From Nemertoderma westbladi (taxonomy: Eukaryota; Xenacoelomorpha; Nemertodermatida; Nemertodermatidae), in contig JAUCBJ010001927.1 of NCBI GenBank assembly GCA_032718475.1, positions 1 through 28,488 of the forward strand: DNA of 28,488 nt, in the 5' to 3' direction. The position numbers and the translations under genes were made by a program. Every line of letters starts with the position of its first letter. Within the stretch, counting starts at the first letter, position 1. This document shows, piece by piece, positions 11,429-21,720 of this stretch. Below the pieces are notes generated by a model, which was given only the letters and a program-made list of their open reading frames with translations, was not told the origin of the DNA and made no database searches.

Positions 11429-11667
11429 AAAGGCGGGGTAGCTCATTTGGTTGAGCGCCGGGCCTGCAATCTATTGGTTGTAGGTTCAGCCCCGCCAGGG
11501 TCCAGTCACTGCCTTTCATCCACTGGGGTCGATAAAATGAGTAGCAGTTAAATAACTGGGAGCAAATCTTGGGATAGGATTAACACCCACCCCTACCCTC
11601 GGGTGGCAGCTATCGAAAGAGGAGCCTTCGGGTCGCCTCCGTCTTCGGCCGACTGTTTGCTTTTTTT
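11429..11667 (+). mobile_element. tRNA-derived SINE with clear target-site duplication
   Basis: A tRNA-like head with an A-box-like tagctcatttgg and a B-box-like ggttcagcccc is followed by an unrelated GC-rich body and ends in a short T run. The 9-bp direct repeat tagtcgata occurs at 11420-11428 and 11668-11676, which sets the element at 239 bp and shows that it is complete. The head resembles Ala or Ile tRNA but its anticodon stem does not pair, so it is not a working tRNA gene. The body and tail differ from the SINE at 321-612, so two SINE families are present. It is nested in the inverted-end element at 10982-12543 and is therefore younger than it. Confidence 0.85.
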
Positions 11668-11750
11668 TAGTCGATATAATCTCCATCAACAATGAGGTAC
11701 TTACTGTATATGGGCTACTCAATTTATTCATTTACATCTGTAGTCTTCGG

Positions 11751-11944
11751 TTAGTTTCTGTAGAATGGATGGAACTCTTTGGGGATTAATCCACGCTCAC
11801 AGAGTTTCTCAAGGTCGCTATATTTAGCTTGGGTAACGGGGAGTGGGTTCTAACGGTTATAAACTAAAGTATTGATAGTTTGGCAATATTGCTTGTTGCA
11901 TTGCCGCTGCAGGCTTCTCAAATTGATGCCAGTGGGTCTGGCAG
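11751..11944 (-). pseudogene. Transposase-like C-terminal relic
   Basis: A minus-strand frame, with one internal stop, ends in KYSDLEKLCERGLIPKEFHP followed by FYRN and a stop. Tails of the form K-x-x-DL-x-x-L ... IP-x-x-H/F-x-FY are, from memory, common at the C-termini of DNA-transposon-encoded proteins in invertebrate genomes. Its position inside an element with inverted ends supports that reading. No catalytic region is present, so the assignment rests on a short tail and context. Confidence 0.35.
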
Positions 11945-12239
11945 ACAATCTAAAACTCTTCCATGATGCCAAGCACCATGCAATTTCACTGAACATAGCG
12001 CCCCGGGTGTTACATTAAGGATGCCTCTAGCTGGCCACATTTGGGGGTGCCATTGTTGGTCTCACCTTCTTCAGTCAACCACACCATTGGTATCTTTTTT
12101 ATTACCGGATATTAATTACAGTAATATTTTTAACAGCCAAGTACACACGAAGTACAACAATACGTTCAACAGAAGTAAAACAATAGCTTACATCATGCTG
12201 CCTAGAATTGAATTTGCTTCCAAACTACACAATACTGTA

Positions 12240-12543
12240 TGGGTAGAATGGTTTAACCCCATTTAAACCAATCTTTCACAAAGTTATTTTAAATCCTGAG
12301 GGGGTTAAATCGGCTAAACTAGGGTTAAGCCATTCTGCCAAAAACAGATATTTGATATTTTCAGATAAACCATTATGAACATTTCTCAATAATTTAATAT
12401 CGTATATAGAATTAGACTTAAACCATTCTTTCACTTATACTTTATACCATAAGGCTTCTATTTATCACATAAACTTATTTTCTAAAAAGCTCGACTTAAA
12501 CTTAAAGGTCGATTTTAATTTAATTTAAACCATTCTGGCATGG
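12240..12543. repeat. Array of aaaccattct subterminal motifs
   Basis: Variants of tttaaaccattct or its complement occur near 12246, 12265, 12326, 12366, 12418 and 12526, in both orientations. The last is the right inverted end of the candidate transposon. Such motifs could be transposase-binding sites. Confidence 0.55.
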
Positions 12544-12584
12544 ATATCATTTTCTCAAATCAATCCTCTGATCATTCAAATCAT

Positions 12585-12635
12585 CAATTGCTATTACTAC
12601 ATAACGAGGGCCTCGTTATGTAGTAATAGCAATTG
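12585..12635. repeat. Perfect 51-bp palindrome, 25-bp arms, 1-bp centre
   Basis: The left arm 12585-12609 begins caattgctattac and ends cgagg. The right arm 12611-12635 is its exact reverse complement. The single unpaired base is g at 12610. Complementarity stops at both outer edges. It lies just outside the right end of the candidate transposon and about 350 bp from the large exon. It could extrude as a near-perfect hairpin. It may be a tiny foldback element or the scar of a palindromic duplication; no function can be assigned. Confidence 0.95.
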
Positions 12636-12982
12636 TGATACAGAATACACGGATTGGGATGTAATAAACCATATAAAATATATTAGCCCTACAATATTCA
12701 GACAGGTTCTATCTTCAGTTCTCTTATAAAACCGTTTAACACTTTGGATGATGCTATCTAAAACGTTATGGCATCATAAGGGTTCCACTGCCGTTATTTT
12801 CCGAGTGCTTATCTATGAAGTCGCGTACAACTTGTATCATTCGACGTATTCAATTACGCAGTTTGAAACTCATTTTCAAAAAAATGCTTATATTGAAAGG
12901 AACAACGTTTGCAAAAAATGAAAATTGAAATAAATTAGAAAATGTTTTATAATAAATAATTTTATACCGATTTTTCACTAAC

Positions 12983-15900
12983 CGAATTCTGGAGGATTGT
13001 TGGAACCGCCCAGCATTATCTTTTCTCGAACAGCGGTCTCTAGTTGTATCTACTGAACTCATTCGAGATAATACATCCTTTTGTTTACTGGTTGGGGATG
13101 ATGGCCAATCCTGGCCATCTGCCATCTGTCTTTCGGAAAGGGATGGAGATGTTTCAGCTGCTTTAGCATTGAACATTGCTATGATTGATCCAACAGTTGT
13201 TCCTTTTGACGACGGGGATCCACTGCTGAAAGAAATTGATTCTTCAGGCATTCTTGGAATTCTTGATTCAATCTTAAGTATTGGTTTAGATTCGTTTGGT
13301 AATCCAAACCTTTTTTTCTCTCCAGTAGCAATCGTTTTGCTGATCGCTTTATCAATATCTTTAGCACGATTGGCAGTTTCTTTTGCAAGGCGATTATTTA
13401 ATTCCCTCATTTCTTCAAGCTTAAGATTTCGAGATGGTAATATGATGTCTTGGGTGGATTCCACAGTTACAACAGGGGGTTCAACACCATCTTTAGAGTC
13501 ACTGGAAATTTGTGAAGCACTCTTGGAATGTTGTATGATATTTGTTGTGTTAGTTCCTGGTGTTGAAATAATGGTTTTGGTTTCGTTATTTGGTGCTTCA
13601 ATATTTCTAGGAGATTGCATGTTTCTGTCTTCTGAATTAAAAAGCGTTTGGCCCAATGTTGCTATACTGTCAAATAAGGATTTAGCTGAGTTGCTTTCAG
13701 TTTTAAAATTATTATAAAGGTTGGTTGAAAGATTATACGAAGTATTTCCAGTTGCATAATCAACTCTATCAGCTGTCATATGTGGAATGCTGATCGGTAA
13801 TGATTGTTGTTGTGTTGCCAACTTCATGGCTTTTCGCTGTTTTACTTCTGCTAGGAATTTTCTTTCTTCCGCAATCTTCTGTTGGTAAATATCAAGCTTC
13901 TCCAAACGAAGTTGAGATTCTGACTTGGTCGTCTGTGGTAGAACCTGTTGGTTTGGTTGACCTTCACGAATATACTGGGGATGCGAATTTAGATTGGACT
14001 CTTTATTACCCTTTGTTACAAATTCTTGAGTTTGAAGAAAGTTATCTGTTTGAGGTTTTGTTTCTGAATCACTTGTAGATGGAACATGATGTTTAATGGT
14101 GGTTTCAATTGTTTCCATTTTTTTAAGCATCTCTTCTCTGGATTGGCTCTTACTGGAGTGAATTGGAATTTGTGATCTAGGGGCTGCTATTGGCCTCTTT
14201 GATGAAGCATCAGGTTCCTCACTAGTTTCCACCACAGTGGTTAATAACCCAATTGCTGGCCGCCTTGTAGATGTCTTGGACTGTGAATCTGAATCACTGG
14301 AAGATCCATTTAAATCAGCCAAATTACTCACTGTTTGATGTTTGGAAAGGTTGCTGTCATCAGTGTTACTGTAGATAATTGTGGTGGCATCATTTGCAGG
14401 ACGCTCATAGACTTGGCCAGATTCTATGGCTCCCCCAAAAGGAGTTACAAAGAGTTTACTGCTGGCTGCACTGTCTTGTTCCTGGTAGGACTGGTAGTAA
14501 CCGGCACTTGGATGCTGTTGTTGTATATGTTGGTCGTATTCCACGGGGACATCGGGATAGGCTGAATAGGATTGCGGTAAGGAATAGTAAGCTTGGCTCC
14601 CTTGATGCTGATAATCATGGGGGTCTCCTTGTTGTTGGTGGGTTTGATATTCTGAAGCATCATTATATGGCCATCCATACTGGTTAGTTCCCTGCTCCAG
14701 TCCAACATGATAATAAGCCCCAGGGTTATAATAATCATCATACTGATTCTCAGAGTACTCAGGGATCTGCTGCAGGTGGCTAGATTCTAGGTTTTCTTGT
14801 TTTTGACTACAATGCAGCGGCGAAGCTGAGGCAATTTTGTTGGCAGCAGCTGATTCCATCTCCGTACCAGGGCAACTAAATCGTCTCCTTAGTTCTGCTT
14901 CAGTATAGTCCTTGTAAGGATCTTGGCGTTCGTAATATTGATTAGAATCAACACTTTTACTCTTTCTCCATTGTAAATTCTTTCTTCGGTTGTCCTTTCG
15001 TCGCTTTTCCAAAACTACTTCATCATAAGAATGCGAGTTTCTGTGTGTTTTAAATGAATGCTGTAAACTGCTGCGTGTCTGAAATTCTAAATTGAAAGCA
15101 TGCAAATTTGCTGAGATGGATCTATTTTTAGATGCTCTAACCCCATGAGACATCATGTTTTTATTGGAGGTAGTGGTATTAGCATACTGATTAGGTGCAG
15201 CACTTTGCGCATCATAACTATAACCATTGTAATCATAGGAATTATTTGTTGTCTGATCCCTGCTGTATATATATGAATTTCCATCTGACTTTGGGTCATG
15301 GTATGAGTATCTGGCAGTAGAGCTGGGCATATATGAACCATATTGACTGGAATCACTGTCATGCATATTATGTGCCACAGAAAAACTATCACGCCCTCCT
15401 CCTATAGGTATTGTAGAATAGCTTTCACTAGACCCATGAGACATGTCATAAGGTATAAACCCCTTGCTATAGTTGTATTGATATTGATGATCATCAAATT
15501 CTCGGTAATTATCATTACTTTTAGCATAATAACCCTGGGCATCAGATTCCTGATATTCTTTTATATTATCATCCATAATTGAATTATCAACAACATAACC
15601 TTTCGAATCAACAATTCCATACCCTTGCAACTGCCCCACATTATCATCAGCAACAGCGCTGTATCCGCTGTATTGCTGTTGAATACCATCATAATAAGTA
15701 TCGCCTCCTTGTCGAAACCTTTCTCCACTTACTGCTTCTTCTCTATATCTTTCGGGCTGTCCCTGGTTATTACTATAGTCACTTCCTTGCTTATCATACT
15801 CATAGTTTTCCTGAGAAAATTCAGAACGATTAGCACCTAATGTGCATTGGTAGGCATAATTTTGGTTGTTATAATCTCTATCGCTAGATGTTCTCTCATT

Positions 15901-16328
15901 ATCATTAACACATTTACTAGTATAGTTATCTGAAGAAACATTACTGTCACTTGATAATGACTTATTAGCAATATTTATGTCTTGTTCAGCAGTTCTCTGA
16001 AAATCTGGACATTCCCTCCTGTAATCAGAAGAATATGATGAACCTTTGTCTTCTAATATCATATTTTCATCAAGTGAATGTTGAGTTTGTTGACCCCAAT
16101 CTCCACCTCTCCTTCTCGTTGAAATTGATTTGTCACCAATTGCTAAATCATGCCCTCGTATTTTGTAATCTTCAAAACTGCCAGGTTGCGACATTTGCTT
16201 AACAATGGGTTTCCTTGCATTTCGTACATTATTGTATGTGGTGGATTGTTGTTGATTTGTCTGTTCTTCATCTTCATCATGTGGCATTTTGGCAGTAATG
16301 CCATGGTCATCATGACTATCCTCTGCTG
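12983..16328 (-). CDS. Large exon of an unrecognised Tyr/Gln-rich disordered protein
   Basis: A frame of about 1,115 codons runs on the minus strand from an acceptor after a T-rich tract (ttttatgtttag) to a donor (attcg, then gttagt). The phase 1 start fits the donor of the exon at 16776-16955. Counting from the open-frame Met at 16344, residues about 100-400 and 525-650 are low-complexity and rich in Tyr, Gln, Ser, Asn, Asp and Gly. A basic patch (EKRRKDNRRK, about 446-455) and an Arg-rich RRRFSCPG stretch lie between them. A likely coiled coil (LRLEKLDIYQQKIAEERKFL) is at about 812-845, and a second charged helical segment (EEMRELNNRLAKE) at about 977-1000. The C-terminal part is Ser-rich, with VGSIIAMFNAKAAE at 1051-1064. 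There is no signal peptide, membrane segment or catalytic domain. The composition suggests a scaffold or condensate-forming protein, which is inference. If the donor is not used, the frame stops at 12850 after an AT-rich tail. Confidence 0.85.
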
Positions 16329-16775
16329 CTAAACATAAAATCAAATCAAAATATCTTCACTTTAAGTTGTACATAACAGATAATATGGCTACTTGAACTT
16401 ACTAATTAATTTGTAAATGTCCTTAAGTTGTCCCTCTAGTGAAAATGAATAGCTACATCTTTAATAATCAGTAATGTATGCGGAAATATATACTATACAG
16501 ATATGGAGATATGGCTGCCAACAAAATGTTGGTTATGGCATGATAAGACATACCATAGCCATATGATTTACCTTGAACTTATGCAGATACTAAAAGTAGT
16601 TAGTTATAAGTGAATATTAGGATTTTTATGATCGAAAAATAAATATGTTAAAGGCTTGCAAAACTTTGCAACAAGTTCGTCAAATGGCACAAATATCTTT
16701 GTTCAAAGACACAACTCCATGCTAACAATAAACCTATGAATATAACCTACTGAATCTACAACCCATAATAATTAC
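16329..16775 (-). other. Intron between the large exon and the 180-bp exon
   Basis: Bounded by a donor (gtaatt) at 16775 and an acceptor (tttag) ending at 16329. AT-rich; no repeat or second coding frame seen. The acceptor is followed by two more AG dinucleotides in the same frame. Confidence 0.75.
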
Positions 16776-16955
16776 CTTCTGATGAACATCTGGCATTTTT
16801 AGAACCAGAACTCTCTGCTTCGCGACCAGTTTCTTGGTAGAGTGGAACATCCTGAGGGTAGGAAATTTCTTGGGATTGCAGTGGGAACCCTGCATTGGTG
16901 GGAGGCGGAGGTGGAGTGCCTAATTCATCCCTATGAGTCGTAACACTGGGCTCAC
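16776..16955 (-). CDS. 180-bp exon, Pro-rich disordered segment
   Basis: Acceptor ttattattag, then 180 bp open in one frame, then donor gaag followed by gtaatt. It begins after the first base of a codon and ends on the first base of a codon (phase 1 at both ends), so it joins in frame to 23717-23842 upstream and 12983-16328 downstream and could be skipped without a frameshift. It encodes EPSVTTHRDELGT, a five-proline run, then mainly polar residues ending ARCSSE. The PPPPP run could bind an SH3, WW or EVH1 domain; this is inference. No known domain. Confidence 0.7.
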
Positions 16956-17086
16956 CTAATAAATAATAATATTTTCTACAACAGACATCAGAATAAGCAG
17001 TAACATACCTCACAAATAATATTCTTGATTGAGTTAGCATCCATATTATAAACAAAATATTTAAAAACGAGACATTGGATGAAAAT

Positions 17087-18870
17087 TAATTATCTTTTTC
17101 GACTCTTGTATGGGGTCTTCAGATAAGATTCAGATAAGTATCTGGGTACACCATAGAGGAGGCCGTTACAGTAATCGATTCGGCTTGAAATTAGTAATTG
17201 TCTTTTTCGACTCTTGTATGGGGTCTTCAGATAAGATTCAGATAAGTATCTGGGTACACCATAGAGGAGGCCGTTACAGTAATCGATTCGGCTTAAAATT
17301 ATTAAGTGGATTATTGTTTCAGTGGACTTTTGGTCGAGGAAGTCAATTATACGGTAAAATGTAACGTATAGGTGGAAAAAAGCAGCTACATTTTTTTATA
17401 TGAATTTGCCCCTAGAGAGGTTAGGGTCAAACCATGTGCCGAGGTTCTTAACTGATTTTGTAAGATGTATTTGAAAGTTGCCGAATTTAATGAACTTTGT
17501 AGTTACCTTTTATAATTTTTGGGGGGATCCCAGTATTAGGAACTCGGTTTTGTCGTCGTATATTTTTACTCGGTTTACAATGAACTACATTCGTAGATCT
17601 GCTATGCAGCTCCCGAGGGGAGGGCTTGTAGTGCATCAGCTTCAATGGATTCGTCCGTAGGCTGAAATGCATGGTAGGTTTGTTTGTCATCGGCGTACCA
17701 ATGTAATGCAAATGGTAAGTGGTGCTTGATGATTTCGAAGAGACCCCTCCTGAAGTTACTGAAGTAGTGACAAGATAAGCAGGTGCCTTGTGGAAAACTA
17801 TATTCGAGTAAGTGTTCATTGGAATCGGAACCAAGAGTTGTTACATGTTGGCGTCAACCTCGGAGGAAGGAAGCGAACCAGCATAGGCATGTGCCGCGAA
17901 TTCCCAGGTCATGTTCGAAAACGTTTAAAAAGTGATCATAATCAAAGGTGTCGAAAGAAGAGCTAATGTCTAGTAGTACTAAAAAGGTGACCTTCGTATT
18001 GTCCTTAAGGATGTCAGATTGTACCCAAATAAGGGAAGTTTTAGTGCTGTAAAATTGTCGGTATCCAGACTCATTGCAGGGAAACGGGTGGTGCTCATTT
18101 ATGGGAGGAATTGGGATGCCACCGCTCGCTCTGCGATTTTCGATACAAAGGGTAATCCGATCTCATGACGAAAATGAAACTTCATGGTTGAGTCCAGGGT
18201 GACTTTGTTTTCGTAATGGGGAGACCTTTGCTGTCTTCCAAATGTCAGAGACTTCGCCACTCTGCAGAGAATTGTTAATCATGATTACGATATGAAATGC
18301 ACTGCTTTAAAACATTTGTAGGTAATGGGTCAAGTGGGCATTGTTTAGTTGGGGCTGCAGTTATTAATTTTCAAATGGCGGATGAGGACAGTATTTCAAA
18401 GGAAGACAATGACTCCATTGATGTGAGGCTACTCGGTTTAATGTTGTAGATATAGTCGTGGCCATTTCATCGAGCTTAAGTCTGATAAATTTGTATTTTT
18501 GCCGCAAAATGGTCAGCTGTGGTTAGGTTTTTTGTTGCTTGGCAAGAGACTTTACCCCGTCGAACAGTGCTATCTGGTCGCCATTGGATTCTTCTATCTC
18601 ACCCCGATAAAAAGACCTTCAATCTGTAATTAATTGTGCTGTATATAATTTTCGAATCCGTTTGAATTCTGCCATGTCAATAGGAGATTTTGTTTGTCGC
18701 CACCGTCGTTCTGATGATCGGTGTAGCGATTTAAGTTTTATGGCCTTTGTGGTGAACGAACCAGTTTAGGCCAGAGCGTTTAGTAATCAACTTTGACTTA
18801 ATTGGGGTGTGTTTGTCGATCAATGCAGTTAGGATCTTGTTGTTTTGTTACTGCTTGTTTGTTCATTTAT
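17087..18870 (-). mobile_element. Antisense CR1-like LINE relic
   Basis: Read on the minus strand, broken frames give a reverse transcriptase in order: FVSKIAERAVASQFL near 18130, motif A LLDISSSFDTFDYDHFL near 17950, the GIRGTCLCWFASFL segment, a motif-B-like FPQGTCLS, motif C LHWYADD near 17690, and the C-terminal SRIDYCNGLLYGVP near 17280. The order and the wording of motif A and the DYCN(G/S)LLYG box are those of CR1/Rex-type LINEs. Many stops and frameshifts disrupt it, although the YADD box is intact. No endonuclease was recognised, so it is 5' truncated. It lies in the intron between 16955 and 23717, in the same orientation as the host gene. Confidence 0.85.
17093..17308 (-). repeat. 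108-bp in-frame tandem duplication in the LINE
   Basis: Units 17093-17200 and 17201-17308 are almost identical, with differences only at the end of each unit. 108 is a multiple of three, so the SRIDYCNGLLYGVPRYLSE box of the LINE is encoded twice in one frame on the minus strand. Confidence 0.9.
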
Positions 18871-20395
18871 GTTGATACTTAATACTTTACAATATTTTCA
18901 AACATTAAAAAATAAAAAAAATTAATTGTAATAATGAACGATTTAATATTTATTACAATAAACAGTATTAGGCATTAAATTAATTATGTAAAACAGGTGT
19001 ATTGCCCAACATAACATATACAGGAGAAGGATTACCCCTAAAGCATTACAGCTTATTTCCAAGGAGGTCCTTTATATTACTTGCTTAAATATTACAGAAA
19101 ATCACTGATTAAACCTAAAAATAAAATATAATACCTTGTTACTACTATATGTCATCCTTACTTAAATTCTTAAGTAAGGAAGCACATTGAGATGCTATGC
19201 CTTCTACAATGGAAGAACACCAGTAAAAAATAAGTAAATATGAGTAAAAAGTTCGTAGAAATCCGCAGTGATAATACTTATTGTACTATGCAAGAAGTAT
19301 TTGAAGGTACTTACAAGATTTTATCCTTGTGAAACCATCATTTTGCTAAAACAATTATTTTGCATTATATGAAACTGTTGATGTTATAAAAAATGTGTAC
19401 AAAGTAGAAATCGTTTGCGCGTAATATTTTCGTAAATAAATTCATTCATCACCAGGTGAAAATTGACGCAAATACAGCTGATTACTACCAAAATTAAAAC
19501 TGTAATCTGTTATATAAACTTTAGTTTATTGTTTTGATTAGAATATGGTGCCGTTGTAACATGTTCATGTCCATTAATTGATAATTTCACATTATTCCTT
19601 TCACATTATTTTACTTAAAGTTCCCTCCCCCCTGCCCTGTCACGCAGTTTCATGCACCGCTACATACTGTTAGTTGGTCCAGCTAGAATTTAAATTTATT
19701 TATCAGCATGGCGCTGACTATAAACAGACGTATTTACAGTATAATAAGTGTATCTCTATCGTCACTTATGAAAGGTCTTATACCGGTACTCTGAAATTGT
19801 AAGTAGAATGAACATGTATATAAGCGATAGCTGTAGCAAATGTGTATAGTCCTAATTGACTGGAAATAATGCTTAACAGTAACACTTTTAATTAATAGAT
19901 TTAAGATAGGTAACTTCCATCTGCTTATATAGATTTATATAAACGGGATAAGGATGAAGCAAAAAATAATAAAATTATTGCAATATACCCTTATGATATA
20001 CATACACCCTTACCCTATATGACCCCTACAGGTTCCATTATCAAGCAAGTGTAACGCCAAACGGAATTAACTAACAACCGAAACACTTTGACTAGAGTAC
20101 AATTTGAATTTCCCTCCACCAAAAACCAATATAACCAACAATATAACCAATATTTATTTTTAATAAATATTCATATCTTTGTGGAATTTGGTTAATTAAT
20201 CAATTTATATGGCAACATGTGGAATTTGAGGTAATAGGAAAATATACACGAGCGAGCAATAATGCCTTGAAAAATATAAACGTCTACAGACCTAAATTAG
20301 TTCTGATTTGAGGCTTTAATATGGAAATCAAATATGTTTTCCATTACGAGTTACGAAATTATTCTCAATTTGAATGATTTGTTATGACAGGACAA
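18871..20395. other. Probable intron; repeat C inside
   Basis: AT-rich and without exons. It contains copy 1 of repeat family C (19438-19600). The rest has long A-rich and T-rich runs and no recognised element. Confidence 0.4.
19438..19600 (+). repeat. Dispersed repeat family C, copy 1
   Basis: Aligns with 27449-27610 in the same orientation. Shared landmarks are attcatc...ccagg, gacgcaaata, gattact, a variant of aataaaactttaacctgtt, ttattgttttg, gtgcc and aattgataattt. Divergence is substantial. Non-coding; class unknown. Confidence 0.7.
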
Positions 20396-20640
20396 CACGT
20401 TCGTGGGGAGTTCGCGCAGCACGAGGCCTAGTTATTATATACAAATTAAAATGCAGCGACTGTATCACAAAATCAGGTTTTGAGAAATTTACCCACACCA
20501 CCAATCAATCAAAGAAAGGTGGACAGTACGTGTTCACCCCTTTTAATCTCCCCCCCCCCCCCACCCTTCCCAACCACCAATACATAACCGCGACATCTAC
20601 CACCCACGGAAGGGTAGCACGAACTTATTTCCAATCGCAC
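20396..20640 (+). repeat. Dispersed repeat family A, copy 2, with (C)13
   Basis: It matches 28284-28488 closely from cacgttcgtgggg through to cataaccgcgacatcta, including a C tract at the same internal place (20550-20562 here). The start gttcgtg and the run cacgaac near 20628-20634 are complementary and could mark short inverted ends. Part of it is an open frame by chance; stops are absent but the same frame is not kept in copy 1. Confidence 0.75.
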
Positions 20641-20644
20641 GTTA

Positions 20645-20950
20645 AATATGCAAAGCCAGGTGGTTTATAGGAATATAATAAACGCAGTACTCGTTTTCAT
20701 TATAAGCCTCTTTGCGTTCGTCCTGTTTTGTATTTAAATATATTTCTTAAACGCAAGCTAGGACGATCTTTATAATAATAATAACTAGGGATGCGATCAA
20801 TATGTGAAGCCAGGTGGTTTATATAATAATTTAGTCAACGCAGTACTCGTCTTCATTATATGCCTCGTTGCGCTCGTCGCTTGTCCTGTTTTGTCATAAA
20901 ATATTTTTCCTAAACGCAGACTGACGATCTTTATACAGTTATAACTATGC
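20645..20950 (+). repeat. Diverged tandem duplication, about 154-bp unit
   Basis: Two units, 20645-20798 and 20799-20950, share aagccaggtggtttata, acgcagtactcgt, cattata-gcctc-ttgcg, cctgttttgt and gacgatctttata, with many substitutions and small indels. It follows repeat A directly. A smaller direct repeat, atgtggagatgtgtgat, appears twice at about 20990-21022. Confidence 0.8.
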
Positions 20951-21720
20951 GAAGTTTCGAAACTGTGCGAGTAACTGTTGATACATCTATGTGGAGATGT
21001 GTGATATGTGGAGATGTGTGATACAACGCCAACGCATCTTATGCCGATGTAGTAATATGGGTATTGAAATAATATTAAATCAATGTACACTCTTAAAGCT
21101 GCAGCGAAAAAATGTAGCTAATTTCCTAGGTTACATATAAAATAATAATATTATTTTTAAGAACATTAATTTTACTACTTTGCAAAAATTCAATTAAAAA
21201 ATAACCAGACATATACATTGTGGAATAAACTATTTCAGAAGCCTACACAACAGCCATGCCATGGATAGTATTTATGTTATGATATCTGTCATTTAACTGA
21301 GATAGCAATAGTAGTAATAGTCGAACGGTTATGCGGCCCGTCCAGCCTATAATAAACACAATTCAGTGATTGGGCTGGAATAGCAATACTGGTTGCCTCT
21401 ATTACAATTCCTCTCAGGTTAGTCTACAGCCACAACTCCCAGCAGCTAGCTCCACACCAGCAGAGACTTGACCAATAATGGGAAGGATTAAATTTGTACT
21501 CAATAATTGTGCGGTTTAATTACGTTTAGATCAATTAAAGACACATTTATTAAAGCAAATCACTTAAACTAATTAAAAACTATAATAGAATGGCGTATGG
21601 GGATTATATCTGTATAATTTTTAAGTATAATTATTTAAATCTTATACTGTAAAACAATTAATTTCCTTTAAAAGGCAGGTTGAAAATGGCGTTTTCACCG
21701 CAATCAACTTAATTAACTAA
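20951..21720. other. Probable intron, nothing recognised
   Basis: AT-rich DNA with poly-A/T runs and no exon or transposon domain on either strand. Confidence 0.4.

Larger units (their letters stand above)
10982..12543. mobile_element. Candidate DNA transposon with inverted ends
   Basis: The left end ccatgccagaatggtttga (10982-11000) is matched in inverted orientation by the right end at 12525-12543, with one mismatch in about 19 bases. Between them lie a short minisatellite, a nested SINE with its own target-site duplication, a transposase-like relic on the minus strand, and an array of aaaccattct-type motifs toward the right end. Repeated subterminal motifs and inverted ends are typical of cut-and-paste DNA transposons. 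No unambiguous target-site duplication was found and the superfamily is unknown. A smaller inverted pair using the same motif lies inside at about 12241-12345, so nested or composite structure is possible. Confidence 0.5.

Noticed and set aside
11429-11500. Apparent functional tRNA gene
   Set aside because: The A and B boxes are present but the anticodon stem does not pair, and the segment is the head of a 239-bp SINE with target-site duplications.
13169-15840. Several plus-strand open frames of 70-180 codons
   Set aside because: They are antisense shadows of the large minus-strand exon. They read as hydrophobic runs, as expected for the complement of a polar, Gln/Ser-rich frame.
17110-17364. 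Plus-strand frame with a repeated 36-residue unit, as a tandem-repeat protein
   Set aside because: The 108-bp unit is a multiple of three, so any frame repeats. The meaningful reading is the LINE C-terminal box on the minus strand.
20374-20670. 98-codon plus-strand frame
   Set aside because: It runs through repeat family A and its C tract, and the frame is not kept in the other copies.
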